A stretch of DNA of 64,000 nt from positions 16,556 through 80,555 of the forward strand of contig JAXGGA010005175.1 in the NCBI GenBank assembly GCA_038373865.1, given 5' to 3'. Shown here piece after piece: positions 9,994 through 22,593 of this stretch; the stretch's first letter is position 1; every line of letters begins with the position of its first letter. The position numbers were made by a program, and so were the translations under genes. The stretch is from Uloborus plumipes (Eukaryota; Arthropoda; Arachnida; Araneae; Uloboridae). Under the pieces are notes generated by a model. It was not told where the DNA came from and did not search any database. It was given only the letters and a program-made list of their open reading frames with translations.

Positions 9994-12900
9994 AAATATT
10001 GAACTGTTGCTTATTTATTTAAAATAAAATACAATCAAATTCAAATTTTTTTATACAGGAGGAACATACTAATTGTCTATATACTTAACTTGTCTCCCAA
10101 TTTGGTAAAAATTTATCGATATTTTTTCCAATGATACTGCTGGGAGTAATTTAAATAGATTAGGTCCATAAGCGCAAATGAGTAGTATTTGCAAATGACT
10201 AAAGTTTGTGTTGAAGTTGTTATGTTGAAGTTTTAAATTATATGCTCATTTTTCTGCTCTTATTACCATGGTAATTACGTAATGAGCATTAAGAGATATT
10301 TGCATATTTGGTAAAGAAAACACTTCCGGTTGGATACCTCTAAAGCAGTATTTGGTTAATGGCAGTATGCAAGCTGGCACAAAGCGATCAATTAAATGTA
10401 CGGAAACAGAATAACAATGAAGTTAGACTAGTCTCAATGGTTATAATTCATTTTCCTCACGTATGAGATAAGCATAAAAATACCGGAATAATTTTTTATT
10501 TTTAATTTTCTAATACATCTCCTATGTTTGAAATGTTAGAAAAGTGTTCTGCATTAATGACGTCTGCACTTAAGTGTTTGGCAAAAGCGTCATAAATGAT
10601 GGAATGCATGCATGCAATTTGTTTGAATAACCTTCAAGTTGTCACTGTCAATTATGCAATATTGTGACAGCCAAGTTTGCATTTTTTGAGCAAAATAAGT
10701 TTACATTATTCTTTCTTACTTTATATTGTTTAAATATACGGGGTCATGGACTTTTTTCTGTGAAGGAACTTGGTTTATCTTTTTTTTTTAATTAAAACGA
10801 CTGTATTACTACATGGATTTCCTTTAAAAACCATAAAGACGAACTCATGTTTCTTTACTGTACAGGGAAAATGGCCACAGGTGGTTTGATATTTTTTTGG
10901 GGGAGTTTACCAATGATGACGTACTTATCGAAATGGACGTCATAAGCTTAAGTTTTCGCAAATAATAAAACTAACGTCAACATAGAGATACACCATCAAT
11001 GTGTTAGGTTACAAAATTAAGAAGCTCGCCATGATACTTCAGTCATATTTCAAGGTTGTAAAAAATGACGTAAAACTGAAGCGTAAACAATTAGCACTAC
11101 TGAAATTACAGTACTTATTGACCTGGAAAGCAAAACGGTAAAAAACTGAAACATTATTTTCGGATTCCAATGAATGAATAAATGTAAGCCTTAAACATAT
11201 ATAAATGATACCCTGATGCATTTTGCCGCAAGAGTACACGAATCGGCATTATGAAATAGGTAAAAGAAATGTTATCAATAGTGAAACTTAACTTAAATAC
11301 TTCCGTGAGTAAAGAACCATTTAAGATAGAATTATAATGCCAATAAAATTTTTAAAGACCTGCATTGCTTGGTTAAAGAAAGAACATGGAATAGTGTGAA
11401 AGCGTTCGATTATTTGCTTCAGCCTGTAACATGTATGAACAAGATGTAATACAGTTTTATCGTTTGTCTGGTATAACATTGAATATGGAGCAGCGTGAGT
11501 AAACTTTTAGAAACATTATGGTTTTTTACTTGGTAGTATTTCATGTCTCCTGTCTACACGTTATTTAGTAGAAAATGATAAATTGTTTAATTTAAACTTT
11601 AAAAAAATCTCAAATATTGTAGCTTACTTTGGTTAACTTATCTTGCTAGAATGCAAGTCGATAAAATTTTTGACACCTTTTTATTTACTTATAAAGCATT
11701 TAAGTATAGATAACGCAATTTCTCGAAAACTTAAACACATTTACATAAAATTGATTTATCTGACTGACGAGGGCAGCTGGTAGTGTTGATGGCTGTTCAC
11801 ACAAAGTAGCTACGAACGTACAAAAGAAATAATAAATTATCGAATTATTTTCTTTTCTTCTTGCAGTATTTATTATCACATCCGAAAGCCAAGACTTTTT
11901 GTAAAAAATAAGCAAATGAAGAAAGTTTCAAGTAATAATGTACGTTCATTTGAATCAAGGTAGCGCTCATACACATTTTTCCCAAAGCCAAAAGCTATTT
12001 GTTTGTCAGTGGAAGAGTTTTCTAAAAGCTCTCTTGAAACAAACTCTCTTGATTTGACGATGAAAATATCGGAAAATATTCCCACTACTGGCATTAATAT
12101 TTTTCTCTCAACTAATCTAAGAAAGCAGTCGTAAAATGTAAAAATCGATGTTTACGCTGAGTGTTACTTCCGGGAAAACATTTCAGAAAATTGTTCAAGA
12201 GATATAAAGACATATGAAAACTGCTTTGGCATGTACTGGATTGTTTCTTATTTTAAATATGACACAAAGAGTTTCGTAATTTTAAACCCAGTCTTTTGAA
12301 ATATTCCTAACAGCTTGTTTTACTGATTGTCAACTTAATGAGACGCTATCTGCATCTTGAAATTGAGATTCGCTGCGCATAAACGGTTTAGCAAACGCCA
12401 TGTAAAGATATGTGTGACACATATTTTTTTTTCTTTACCAATAACTGTTCACAGCTTTAATTAAAACTTTTCATACTGTATAATCTACAACTGTATAATC
12501 TACACGCTTTAATACATTCTTATGTCAGAGAATATTATTTTGAAATTCAAAGAACTTTTTTAATTAGTTAGAAGAATTTTGCTCGTTTTAAGATACATGT
12601 TGTTTGTTTATAAAAGAAAACACGTAAAATGTCATGATTCAGGCTATCTTTTAAAATGAATTAGAAGGTAATTTCGCACCTTAATTAATTATGTAAATTA
12701 AAATAACTTTTGTTAACTTAGTTCATTTAAATTATAGTTTTTGTTTAATCTTCAAATTCATCATTTTTTTTCATCAAAAGTCATATGCAGTTTTTACCAC
12801 TTTTTACTTATTTATGTTGTTATGTTATTTTAACCAAAAATGGGTCGTTAGGCATCTACCTGTTTATGCATTTTTTAGGGGAAAACAGATCACTTTACAT

Positions 12901-14092
12901 TATACTGCTGCAAAGAATCCCGGCAGGATTTTTTCTTTGTCAAAATGTTCTTTTTTTCCCTTTAACTCACCGCTATTTTCAAACTTGAGTAGACACAAAA
13001 TTGAGAAAACTAAACCGTGAGGTCTTCGGTTGCCAATACTATACCGTTGTGGGTAGGTAAACGGCAATAGTAAAATGTTTGAATTGGCTATTCTTTTCAT
13101 GTTTTATTTTCAGAGGATTCTAAATAAGTAATTTTTACAGTAAATCAGAAGTGAAAGAAATGACAAAATGCAAAAAAATTACAGATATTGTTGTTTTCTT
13201 TCCCAAAGCACTACGTGAGTATATTCTAGAAAATCGTCTCTTCATTTATTAATCAGGAAGAAACATTTAATAGTAAAAATACTAATAAAATTATCAAATT
13301 CGGAAAAGTTTAGAGCAATTTAGTTTATGAATATGCCCTAAAAATTGTTTCAGACATCCACTAAATATCTAACGAGATACAGAAAGGAAAAAAAATATTT
13401 ACAAACTGATAACAATTTCGATGCCAAAAATGGAATTAAATCAGCAATTTTCAAAAAAATTACAATAGCAAAATGAAATAAAAGCAATAGAGATTTTCAT
13501 CGAGTGAAAAAAAGAGCTTTGTTAATACTGCAGATAAAAATTACAACAGTGCCAATTATTAAAAAAAAAAAAAACATCCGAGAAATCCTTGCCATTGATC
13601 AAGCAAAAGAATGGAATTCAATAGCAGTTGCGCAAGCTTTCAACTGCCTTAGTCATCCAGCACAAATCCAAACTCCCGGAAAAGAATGAAAAAGACCACG
13701 AAATATTTTCTCTGTACTTGGATTTGGGATTCCCTGAATGTCAGCAATGGTAATTTTCTTTCATAAGCAGAAAGAAATGATTACAACTTCTAACATGAAA
13801 AATGAATACTGCGTGCTTCGAAGATTTTTTATTTGAAGTGATTTGCTTAGTTTTGGAGGGAAAGCATTCACAAATTTAAGACTCATAAGATTTGGTTTGT
13901 GTACAATTTTAAGATGCTCAAAACATACATTTAAAATTTTATGAAGTTGCTAATCGTACAAAAGTAAGGAGATGCTTCTGTGGCCATATTCTGTATGTTT
14001 ATAACAGTAGAGGAAAAAGCTTTCACAGACATATGTGCCGAAATGCTTTGTAGCAAAATAAGGGATTACTTCCGCATCAATATAACAGAAAT
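9994..14092. other. No gene recognised; contains one isolated repeat motif
   Basis: AT-rich and stop-rich in all frames. At 13048-13070 a GTGGGTAGGTAAACGGCAAT motif matches the repeated motif at 62948-63150, so a fragment of that repeat lies here. TGCATGCATGCA near 10604 is a short alternating purine-pyrimidine run. No open frame shows a recognisable domain. Confidence 0.45.
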
Positions 14093-14100
14093 ATTCTTAG

Positions 14101-15201
14101 TAGGGGTGCGACATCGAAGGCAAAACATCGATGTTTCAAGACATCGATGTTTCGAAATTTAGACATCGATGGTATTGATACATCGACAAAAAAACATCGA
14201 TGTTTTGAAACATCGATGTTTCAAAACATCGATATTTTTTTATAAAAATTACTGACACATTTAAATGTACAGTAATACAGTAACTCCCCAATACATTTCG
14301 CTTCTTTATCACTCAATTAGATTTATCTTTTCTCTGCTAGAAAACATCAACCGTATGATATCGATGTCAATGATAGAAAGCTTTTTAGTGAGATTAGACT
14401 GAGTGAGCAACTGTTGATTAACTGTATACCTTTCATTTATCGCATATTTTTATGAAACTTTTTTTGTTGAAATGTAAAACGACACCGCTATCGAAAAAAA
14501 ATTCTAAAGCAAAACAAAAACAACGACGTTTAAAAATCGTTGACCGTAAATCATCGGTAATTTAAAAAAAAACTATTTCAAAGCGAAAGATATTGTAACT
14601 GTTAAAGATGAATCTGTTTTATTGCATATTTTTATTGCTTTTTCTGAAGTGTAAACAGACATCGAAAGAAAAAAAAAAAAAACATCGAACGCGAAACAGT
14701 GATCATCAAAAGACATCGACCTTAAAACGTCGATGGTAACTATCAAAAACGTCTTCTAACGAGATTTATAGTTTAACGGCACGGCTGATTAACGATATAA
14801 CTTTTGACCGCATACCTTGATGATTTTTTTTTTTTTTTTGCTGAAACATAAAACATTCACATAAATAATAATGAAATTTAAAAAAAATGGCGAAAACAAA
14901 TTTGAAATGTTTTAGAAACATCGAGAGCAAAACATCAAAAAAAATCATAGAAAATGTTTCCTAATGAGATTATTACTGAAACTTCTTATTAAGGATGGAA
15001 ACTTCTCAATACGTCTGCATATCGCATCTTTTTATCAAGCTGTTTTTGCTGAATTATAAAACATCGACATCGGAAAAATCATCGAACCCAAAACATCGAT
15101 TTTGGCAAAACATCGACCCTCAAACATCGATGTTAAAAACATCGATGTTTTAGCAAAAACATCGATGTTTCCAAAACATCGACATCGATGTCGCAGCCCT
15201 A
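14101..15201. mobile_element. Non-autonomous hAT-type element built from CATCGATG repeats
   Basis: The ends TAGGG(G/C)TGCGACATCGA are inverted repeats of each other, and the element is flanked by a perfect 8-bp direct repeat, ATTCTTAG (14093-14100 and 15202-15209). An 8-bp target duplication with this terminus type is diagnostic of the hAT superfamily. Nine CATCGATG cores cluster at the two ends: five within about the first 125 bp and four within the last 80 bp. The interior (about 14230-15060) is made of roughly four degenerate units sharing a TGAGATTA...GCATATTTTTAT...TGAAATGTAAAACATCG layout. There is no transposase, so movement would need an autonomous relative. Clustered subterminal hexamer-like motifs are transposase binding sites in characterised hAT elements; here the motif has been amplified unusually. 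Confidence 0.92.
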
Positions 15202-15486
15202 ATTCTTAGCATGCATTGGTCGATCTATTGTTGCCTATTTTTTCATGAATTTTATGCTTAGATTTATAGAGCAATGATTGCCTAATTTTGCATTGTATTT
15301 TCTTTCCTTTCCAGTACAACTTCTCTCCTATTAAGTTGTACTGGAATTTCATCTACTACATAGTACATTTATAAAAGAATCTCTTGCGATGTTGCGAAGA
15401 CTCAATTGAGGTATGTTTCAGCATAAAATTTAAATCATTTTATTCTTCTCTATTAAATTAGAAGGATAATTTACCATTGTCAAAGA

Positions 15487-15605
15487 ATGGCTCAAAACTT
15501 TCAGTGCAAACATTTTTGGTTGTGTGCCACAGTTGTCGTTATTCTCATCTCCCTATGTCATCTCTTGTTACTTCAAAAAGCTCATCCTGCAGTGAGATCT
15601 GAGTT
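15487..15605 (+). CDS. Candidate first coding exon with a signal-anchor-like segment
   Basis: An ATG in favourable context (AAAGAATGG) opens a frame of about 39 codons: MAQNFQCKHFWLCA followed by a hydrophobic run VVVILISLCHLLLL, then QKAHPAVRSE. This is the shape of a signal peptide or type II signal anchor, as in many Golgi enzymes. GTGAGT, a plausible donor, lies immediately before the in-frame TGA (15607-15609), so the frame could continue in a downstream exon in phase 2. I found no partner exon on the plus strand. Chance hydrophobic runs are common in T-rich DNA, so this is a weak call. Confidence 0.25.
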
Positions 15606-15609
15606 GTGA

Positions 15610-18228
15610 GTTTAATAATTTTTCCTCTGAAAAAGGGATCTGGATTAAATTTAAAAAATGTCCCAGTGTCTCAAACTTGCTTGTTAGCAAGCCAAAATGT
15701 AGTTGTTTGTATGTTATGTGCTATCTCAGGGGTTTGGATCTTGAAAGAGGGGAAAATGTTATGTTTGCATTGTCGCATTAACGTAAAATCAAAACTCATG
15801 AGTGTTAAACAAAATGGACGTCAAATCTTAAACTATGTATAATCAAAGCCTGGTAAAAGAAACCGGCGTATAATGAAGATCTACTGTTTTTGTTGGTAGA
15901 AATAAAGTATTCACAGTTAATACTTTGCCCTTTTCTTTTGTCCATAAATCCTGGATGTAGATGATACTAAAATGCATGGATTGATGATTTTTCTCAACCA
16001 TGCGACTGCCATGTATCTCTCTTTCTCCAACTTCAGATATTTTTAACGACTTCTGTGATTTTATTTTTTTCTCAAAAAATATTCGGTGCATTTTTACTGC
16101 ATTATTATCACCAACCTGTTGAACATCTACTTCTTCAATGAAAAGCAGATCAATTTTCGTGATTGTCTAAAACATTCAAGAGATAACGCAGTTTAACACT
16201 AGGATTAGTTAATATTAATTACATCAGTTCTTCAAACCAGTAAAAATACAATAGTGTTAAATACCTAAGAACTAAGACAGTTTTTTTTCTCACTTTCTTA
16301 TAAAACGATTTGCCGTAGATATTACTTCATAATAATCAATTCCTAACTATTAAATACGAAACATTTACCAACCATGAAACGCAGCAAAATGTAACCGAAC
16401 CTTAAAATCAGTAAAGTGTTTTCGCTTCTGAAACGACTTAATAAAATATTTATCTTTCAGGACTGTTATGAAAAACGCATTTTGATCCATTAAAACTTTT
16501 ATTGATGTTGCTCTTTACAGAACTCGTACTATTTTCTCCATATTTTATGAGCAATTTTGAAGGATAGATATTTATTTATTTATTTTTCCGTTCTCTCCTG
16601 CATACAATGTTTCAAACTCAGCATAATATGATCTATACATACATATTTTTTAAAATAAAATTGTTGTGACGCCGGTAGCCATCAAAAAACATAAAACCAC
16701 TGTTTCAGCTTTTAGTATAAAAATTTACTGTCTCTGTACGTGCTAGGCATTATGGAGCTACATTATTGATCGCGTGCAACGGAAAAAACCTTTTCACTGT
16801 TTAAAAAATGTTAGTGATAACTGAAAAAGAGAAAGCGTCTGCTGTTCGAGTTTCGAATGGATTCTATGCGGAGTTTGAGTAAAACTTATAGGGAAAGCAA
16901 CAAATGCTTTAAACATCTGAATAAACAATATTTAAAAGTATTACGTAGTCGCCCAGAGAAACACACAAACCAGTCTTTAAAGAAAGTACATATGATAGAA
17001 AAATATAATGTGATTTATCATCTAAGTGAAAACATTTTTCCTTTAATCTCAGCTAACTTTTACAAATTACATAAATTCAAAATATTTAAATTTTTAGCCC
17101 CATCCAACAATTTAGCTAAGGAACTTTCAAGAAATCTGTCGAAGAAGTAGCTTTTTTGATAGATACGAACAATTAAAAATGGCTATGTTAAGTAAATTAT
17201 AATTTTTTCGCTTCTTAAAAATCTAATTAATATGAAATTTTAAAATTTCATAGGAACAATCTTTAGGAGTTATGTTAAGTGAAAAAAATTTTTAGCAAAA
17301 TTTATCTTCAGGAGACATTTTTTGGCTAGTATTCAATGGTAAAGAAAAGTAATCAAGGAACTGATCATCGCCGAATGTTTTTCTTTTTTTTTTAATCTGT
17401 CTTTTGACAATATGCGCTGCTCCAATGAGCAGTCTGAGTTATTTTCAAGTTAATTGAAAAACTATCCGTCGTTATTTAAACTGTAATTCTTGTAATACAA
17501 ATATGTTTTAGTTTGTTATATGGGAAAATAAAAATGTATTTTTAACTCTAAAGAGATAGAAATAAAAGATCGGTTATAAGTTGCAGAATTTGAGTTCCAT
17601 TAGTATTTTGACTTTTTAAAGTAGTTAAAAGTATATTTTTTTTTTTAAGTAATCCTTTCACATTAACTTCACAACGTAATTCATTGAAAGATTCCAAAAA
17701 TCCTAATAATCCTAAATATTTATTTCCTCTATGACAACGTTTTGTCAATTATTATTATTTGATGCAGGTAACAGTTTCCTTCTTTTTTTCCAGAATTTTT
17801 TCTCTTATCTGTATTTGTACGGCTAGGTGTAACTTTAAAATTTAATAATTCAAATTTTTATACCCAATCTTTCCGTCGTTTTAGCTATTGTTGTGCACAA
17901 AAATGTATGCACTGTGACTAGGACTGAATTTCTGACAGAAAAAATGCATAAATAGTTGTCACAAAGTTACAAAAATTCATCTAAACTGGAAAATAGCTGC
18001 AAGAGCTCGTAAGATTTCATGGATATTAAGCCCTGACTGTGACCTGAAAATTGAGAATGGGTAGATTTAACTCGTAACGATCAGTTTATTTAATGGCGAC
18101 ATAACATTTCAAAATTTCGCAACAAATACCAGACGTTTTCAAGCAAACTTTAAACTTATTTTTGCAAACCACTTGTTATTTGAATTCAGTTTGGAGCTAA
18201 ACATTAAATTTATTAACATATGTGTATT
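15610..18228. other. No gene recognised
   Basis: AT-rich sequence. Open frames at 15606-15842 (plus), 15843-16091 (minus), 16857-17150 (plus, 97 codons, lysine-rich) and 17548-17748 (minus) show no domain, no cysteine or hydrophobic pattern worth naming, and no consistent splice context. Confidence 0.4.
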
Positions 18229-18261
18229 AAAGAAGATAGTCATTCATGCACTATCTTCTTT
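18229..18261. repeat. Perfect 12-bp stem, 9-nt loop
   Basis: AAAGAAGATAGT (18229-18240) is the exact complement of ACTATCTTCTTT (18250-18261) around the loop CATTCATGC. The stem is too short for a typical microRNA precursor and pairing does not extend far beyond it. Confidence 0.7.
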
Positions 18262-18487
18262 GTTATTGTAAACTCTATTGACTAATACATAGTATATATT
18301 TTTAATGTTAATGAATATAGTGATCTCTCATCATTTGCAAATCTAGTGCATTTTCCCAAGAAGTGGTATCATTCTTTCATGGAGCAGCGGGTAGTCATTA
18401 TAATTAAAACGTTAATGTTTAGTTTCCAAAATTAGATGACGGCATATTGTCCTTTACGAAGCAAAACTGCACAAGGAATTAAATTTA

Positions 18488-18626
18488 GCTGAGAGGGTTC
18501 ACTGGTTAAGTGGACATTCATGAGGTATTTAACATGCGGAGTAATCATATGATATCGACACGGACGGTTTTCTGCATCTGGAAAGTATACCAACTGGAGC
18601 CGGGGTTCGAACTCGAAACTCTCAGC
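18488..18626 (+). repeat. SINE-like fragment with tRNA-type promoter boxes
   Basis: A box A-like CTGGTTAAGTGG (18502-18513) is followed by a box B-like GGGGTTCGAACTC (18602-18614), and the ends GCTGAGAGGGTTC and GAAACTCTCAGC can pair as an acceptor-stem remnant. The spacing between boxes, about 90 bp, is too long for an ordinary tRNA, so a SINE head or decayed tRNA-derived repeat is more likely than a functional gene. No second copy is visible here. Confidence 0.4.
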
Positions 18627-21600
18627 ATAAAATGACCTATTAGGACATAAAAAAAAGAAGCTATTAAGGGGAAGCTACATCCTTCGAGTCATCGATTTAG
18701 CTATAACTTGGTATGTTGAAATAGACTTGCTGAAAGAGACCTCAGGTTCGCAACTTAGAAATAAGAGGAAAATAGCTTTCGAAAATGTTAATCTCACCAT
18801 TTCTCCATAGTCCGAACATACGATCTTGAAGTTTTTGCATCAAAATAGGCAGCTTGTAAGTTTTTATGCAGAGTAATTTTACAGAAACATTTATTGATCA
18901 ACATAATTAATTGTAAATAATAACACTGCGAAATTGCCATTATTGCAAGCAAAATTGCCAGTTTGGACAAATGATGAGATTTACTTTTTCAACAGCAATT
19001 TCTCCCTTATTTCTGAGTTGTTCACTTTAGGCCTCTAGATATATACTGCACAAGCAAGTGACTCTAAGGGTGTAAGCACCCGGCACCCATTGTTAACAAA
19101 AAAATCAAAAACTAAGAGATAAGCGGCTTCATAACACTCAAATACAAAAAAAAAATGTGCTGAACTTCTCTGGAACCTTAAAAGCTTTGCCAAATTTTCA
19201 GCTGAATTAATTAGTATATTTCAGCATTTTTTTTTTATTCTCTTGTTTTTCTCTTATTTTTTCATATGTGTATACTTGTGTGTATATAGGTATGTAGTAG
19301 GGTGTATCGAAAAAAAACTTTTTTTCGAAATTCAATTTACTAAGTTGATAAACAGTTGCCCCTACCTACCCACATATTTCACAAAAAAATTTAGTCTAAT
19401 CAAAAATTGTTTAGGTGGAATCCTGGGTCGTTGAACATAAGTCATTTGAGAGAAAATTTATTCTGAATGTATCAATAACAAAGTTGTCTGTTGCTAAAAG
19501 TATAACAGTATACGATAGGTTCTCATCGAAAATGAAGCAATCATTTGATATGATGTTAGAAAAATACGTTTACGCTCAAGGACTACGTTACGCTAAAGGA
19601 CGCTATCGAGTCCTTTACATATATTTTTTTGAATTACTTTCCATTTTAATATACTTGTTTTGCTCATTTATTTACGTCAGATTTTTTTTCTGTATGTAAA
19701 ATACTTACAAGTACTCTTTTGTCAATACTAACTTAATGTTTGTTGCTAAAGAGTAGAAATATATTTAACTGAAGTATAAACAGTAAATTTTTCTCAAAGA
19801 GGCAAAAAAAAAGTGCGAAGTTGCTTCGAAAAAAGGTTCAAAAAACAATGAAAAGGATAAACCTCAACCGAAAAAGTACTTCAACAATACTACAAAGAGT
19901 TTAGTTTTCCTTTGGGGTTCTGACCATAAAATTTCGTGCATTAAAAACTAAACAAAAAGAAAAAGGAAGCATAAAAAATAGAATAAAAAGTAAAATGGTA
20001 TTTGCCGGCGCTGCTTTTTTTTCTTTCTTTCTTTTGTTTCTTTTTTTTTTTTTTTGAGTTTTATCCCTCTCTTTTCTATGAATTACGAAGTATCAATGCA
20101 TAGCTTCATATTGCTTTTATTGCTACTTTCATTTGAAAAGTTGTGTTACAGAGAATTAAATTTAAAATAAACTTTAACGCATCCAGCTTGTGAAAAATTC
20201 CAATGGATGAATATTATATAGAATAAATAGTTTTGATTGTTGTTATTATAGGGAATAATTATTTTAAGAAGCTAAAAAAGACACACTATAAACTGTTTTG
20301 CATTGCGGTTTGAAAGATTAAGTTATTTTTCTTATTTTATTAGAACATTTAAAATTCAAAATAGGAAGAGGAAACATAGACAATTACACTGAAGGGTTTT
20401 CTTTGTTTTTATTGTCAACTAACTTAAAGGTTATACAGAACTCGGGTTTTAAAAATGATTTCTTAGGAAATTTAATATTAAAAAATTATCACCAATAGAA
20501 GTGGGTTTTTTTCCTGCAACAAAGAATAATTCAGTGAATAAATTGTGATTAAAAATGAAAAAAGCAATCCACCCTTCAAAATATTACGAATTAAAATCCT
20601 TCAATATTATAAAATGTATCGTTTATAAAAAAATAGTCGATATAATATTGCATCCATAATGACGCAATAATTAATCTCAAACTTAAAGTACTAACTCAGT
20701 ATCGATAGTTGTTCAAGTCCGTTACGGTTATTTGTAAATGTTTATGCATAAAAGGAGCTGTAGTAACTGAATAAATTTTTTAATTAAATTATTTTTGGTT
20801 TTTTGTTGTTGTTTTGGGCTTTTTGTTGCTATAACATGTTTTTTGTTTAAAACACGAAACGATTTCTGTTCATTCAAACTAACCAGGAGACCGTAGGATA
20901 AAGTAATAATGACAGAAAATTAAATCGAAGCAATCGAAAGAACTTTATATAATATGTATCTGGACGCATCACTTATTTGCCCTCGAGACTCCGTTATCGG
21001 ATATGAGAGCTCTGAAAGTGTGCAGAAAATGTTTAGCAAATTAGCCTAATTTAACGACTTTTTTGTTTTGAAACAAACGTTATTGGACAAAAGGACTTTT
21101 TTTTCAATATTTTCTCTAGAAATCACTCATTCACAATCTACTATCTTATATTATAATATATACATTTAGTTTTATTATAAACAAAGAAAATCCCTGTAAT
21201 GTTTTTTTTTCCTTCGAAAAAGATATTTTCTCAGATAAGAAAGCTGTTTCTTTTCTCAGTTTAGGTTCTTATTTTCTTCCTTTATTCCTAAATGATGGGT
21301 CTCCTTAACTTATATTCCATTAAACTCGATAAATGAGTCCATTAAAATGGATGAATGGATGATTTTGAACTCTCAGGAAGCCTGAATCTCTCGGCGATCT
21401 CTTCAGTTTTTCATTAAACTTCATTCTTCAACTTTAGTCTTCCTATCAGCCATCATTGGCTCGTTTGAACAAGGAAACGAAATCTTTAATTCGGGTAATG
21501 GAATGAGGTAAGATACGACACTCCTTCTAAATTACCAGAATTAGAAATTCGTTCAGATCGTAAGAAATCGGACTTCTGAAAATGATCAAATGCAGCAAAA

Positions 21601-22118
21601 TGGTAGGGCGATCTTCTTCCTTTTTTATTTTCTCGACCAAGATCATTTGATGAAATAGTAATGAATGCTTCAATCATTTAGAAGGAATTCGTTCCCATCC
21701 TTTCTTGAATAGCTAATGTGTAGCGCCTTTAAAGTAATTTCGTTTTGTTAAAAACTCTTCCACTCATTAATGTTGCAGAAATATATGAGGAAAAAAATTA
21801 GTAATTTGTTTTTGGTGTAAATAATACACAGTTCTCTACTTTTGATCTTTTTTTTCTAAGTTTTTGGTGAACATTAGCCAATTTCTACTTATTTGACAAT
21901 ATTAATTTATCAAATCAAAAATTTATTACTCAGCTAAACATTAGGGTTTTTTCCCTTCTCAAAATTTATTCGCTTTACATGGTTGACATTTTTAGTCACT
22001 TAACATAAAATTACATTTTGATTAGCAATTTTTTTTAATTATAATATTCTATGTTATTAGGAGTTAGGTTTTAAATACTTATCTCTTGCTGATATATAAG
22101 GTAAAGATTGATAACGTA
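18627..22118. other. No gene recognised
   Basis: AT-rich spacer with a long pyrimidine tract (20015-20056). The open frame 19415-19699 (plus, 94 codons) has a basic N-terminal part and a hydrophobic aromatic C-terminus but no recognised domain. GAAAAAAAACTTTTTTTCG near 19309-19328 forms a simple hairpin. At 21450-21507 a 58-nt stretch has a fair acceptor (TCTTCCTATCAG) and donor (GAGGTAAGA) on the plus strand, too short to judge. Confidence 0.4.
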
Positions 22119-22593
22119 CTACCTTGACAGACCATTAGCGTATCCAGGAATTGATTTTGGGGGGTGCACATCGAGCATCGACACTGTGATGAGAAAGGAA
22201 AAAAATCAAGAAATATGGTGAAATTTTAAAAACGCAGTATTTTGATTTAATTTTTTCTATTGAACGTTGCTCAAAGATTTTTTTTTTCACAAAAATGAAT
22301 ATCTTGCAAGAACAATAAGGCGCGGGTACATCGCTCATTTTCCTCTTACATTTCCACAATTACAGAATAACAATTAGTTTTGCTTCTTATTGTCGAAAAC
22401 AGAAAATAATATGACAATATTTCAGTGTCCATAAAGTATTTTTCATTGAAAAAACCCGAAGCATATTTACATGAAGGTTACATGTTTTTTCAAAATTCGG
22501 TGCCACCATTTTTTAGTCTTACAAAATCTTGGGGGGTGCATTGGTCCCTTGGCACCCCCCCTGGATACGCCACTGTGACAGACGTCAAGGTAG
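22119..22593. repeat. Palindromic target site split by a hAT MITE
   Basis: CTACCTTGAC (22119-22128) and GTCAAGGTAG (22584-22593) are perfect complements. With the element and one copy of its 8-bp duplication removed they form a 10-bp stem around AGAC. Two further GACAGACGTA(T/G)G motifs follow to about 22632, so the site was a small local repeat before insertion. Confidence 0.75.
22133..22575. mobile_element. 443-bp hAT-type MITE
   Basis: The inverted ends are CATTAGCGTATCCAGG at left and the complement of CAGTGGCGTATCCAGG at right, each followed inward by a G-rich GGGGGGTGCA stretch. A perfect 8-bp direct repeat TGACAGAC flanks it (22125-22132, 22576-22583). Ends of the CAGTGGCGTA type with an 8-bp duplication fit hAT-derived MITEs common in animals. 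The interior is AT-rich with no transposase. Confidence 0.9.

Noticed and set aside
14107..14240. CRISPR-like array of regularly repeated CATCGATG units
   Set aside because: The units are short palindromic octamers with irregular spacing inside a hAT-type element flanked by an 8-bp duplication; the genome is eukaryotic.
16857..17150. 97-codon lysine-rich open frame
   Set aside because: Composition explains it: AAA-rich codons in AT-rich DNA, no motif and no splice sites that fit a gene model.
18229..18261. microRNA precursor
   Set aside because: The stem is only 12 bp with no extended pairing on either side, shorter than animal precursors.
18488..18626. Functional tRNA gene with intron
   Set aside because: The box spacing is too long and the cloverleaf arms other than the acceptor-like ends do not form; a SINE-like relic fits better.
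19415..19699. 94-codon open frame with hydrophobic C-terminus
   Set aside because: The hydrophobic part is T-rich low complexity; nothing recognisable in the N-terminal part.
21450..21507. 58-nt stretch with acceptor and donor on the plus strand
   Set aside because: Too short to judge; such pairs occur by chance often in a 64-kb window.
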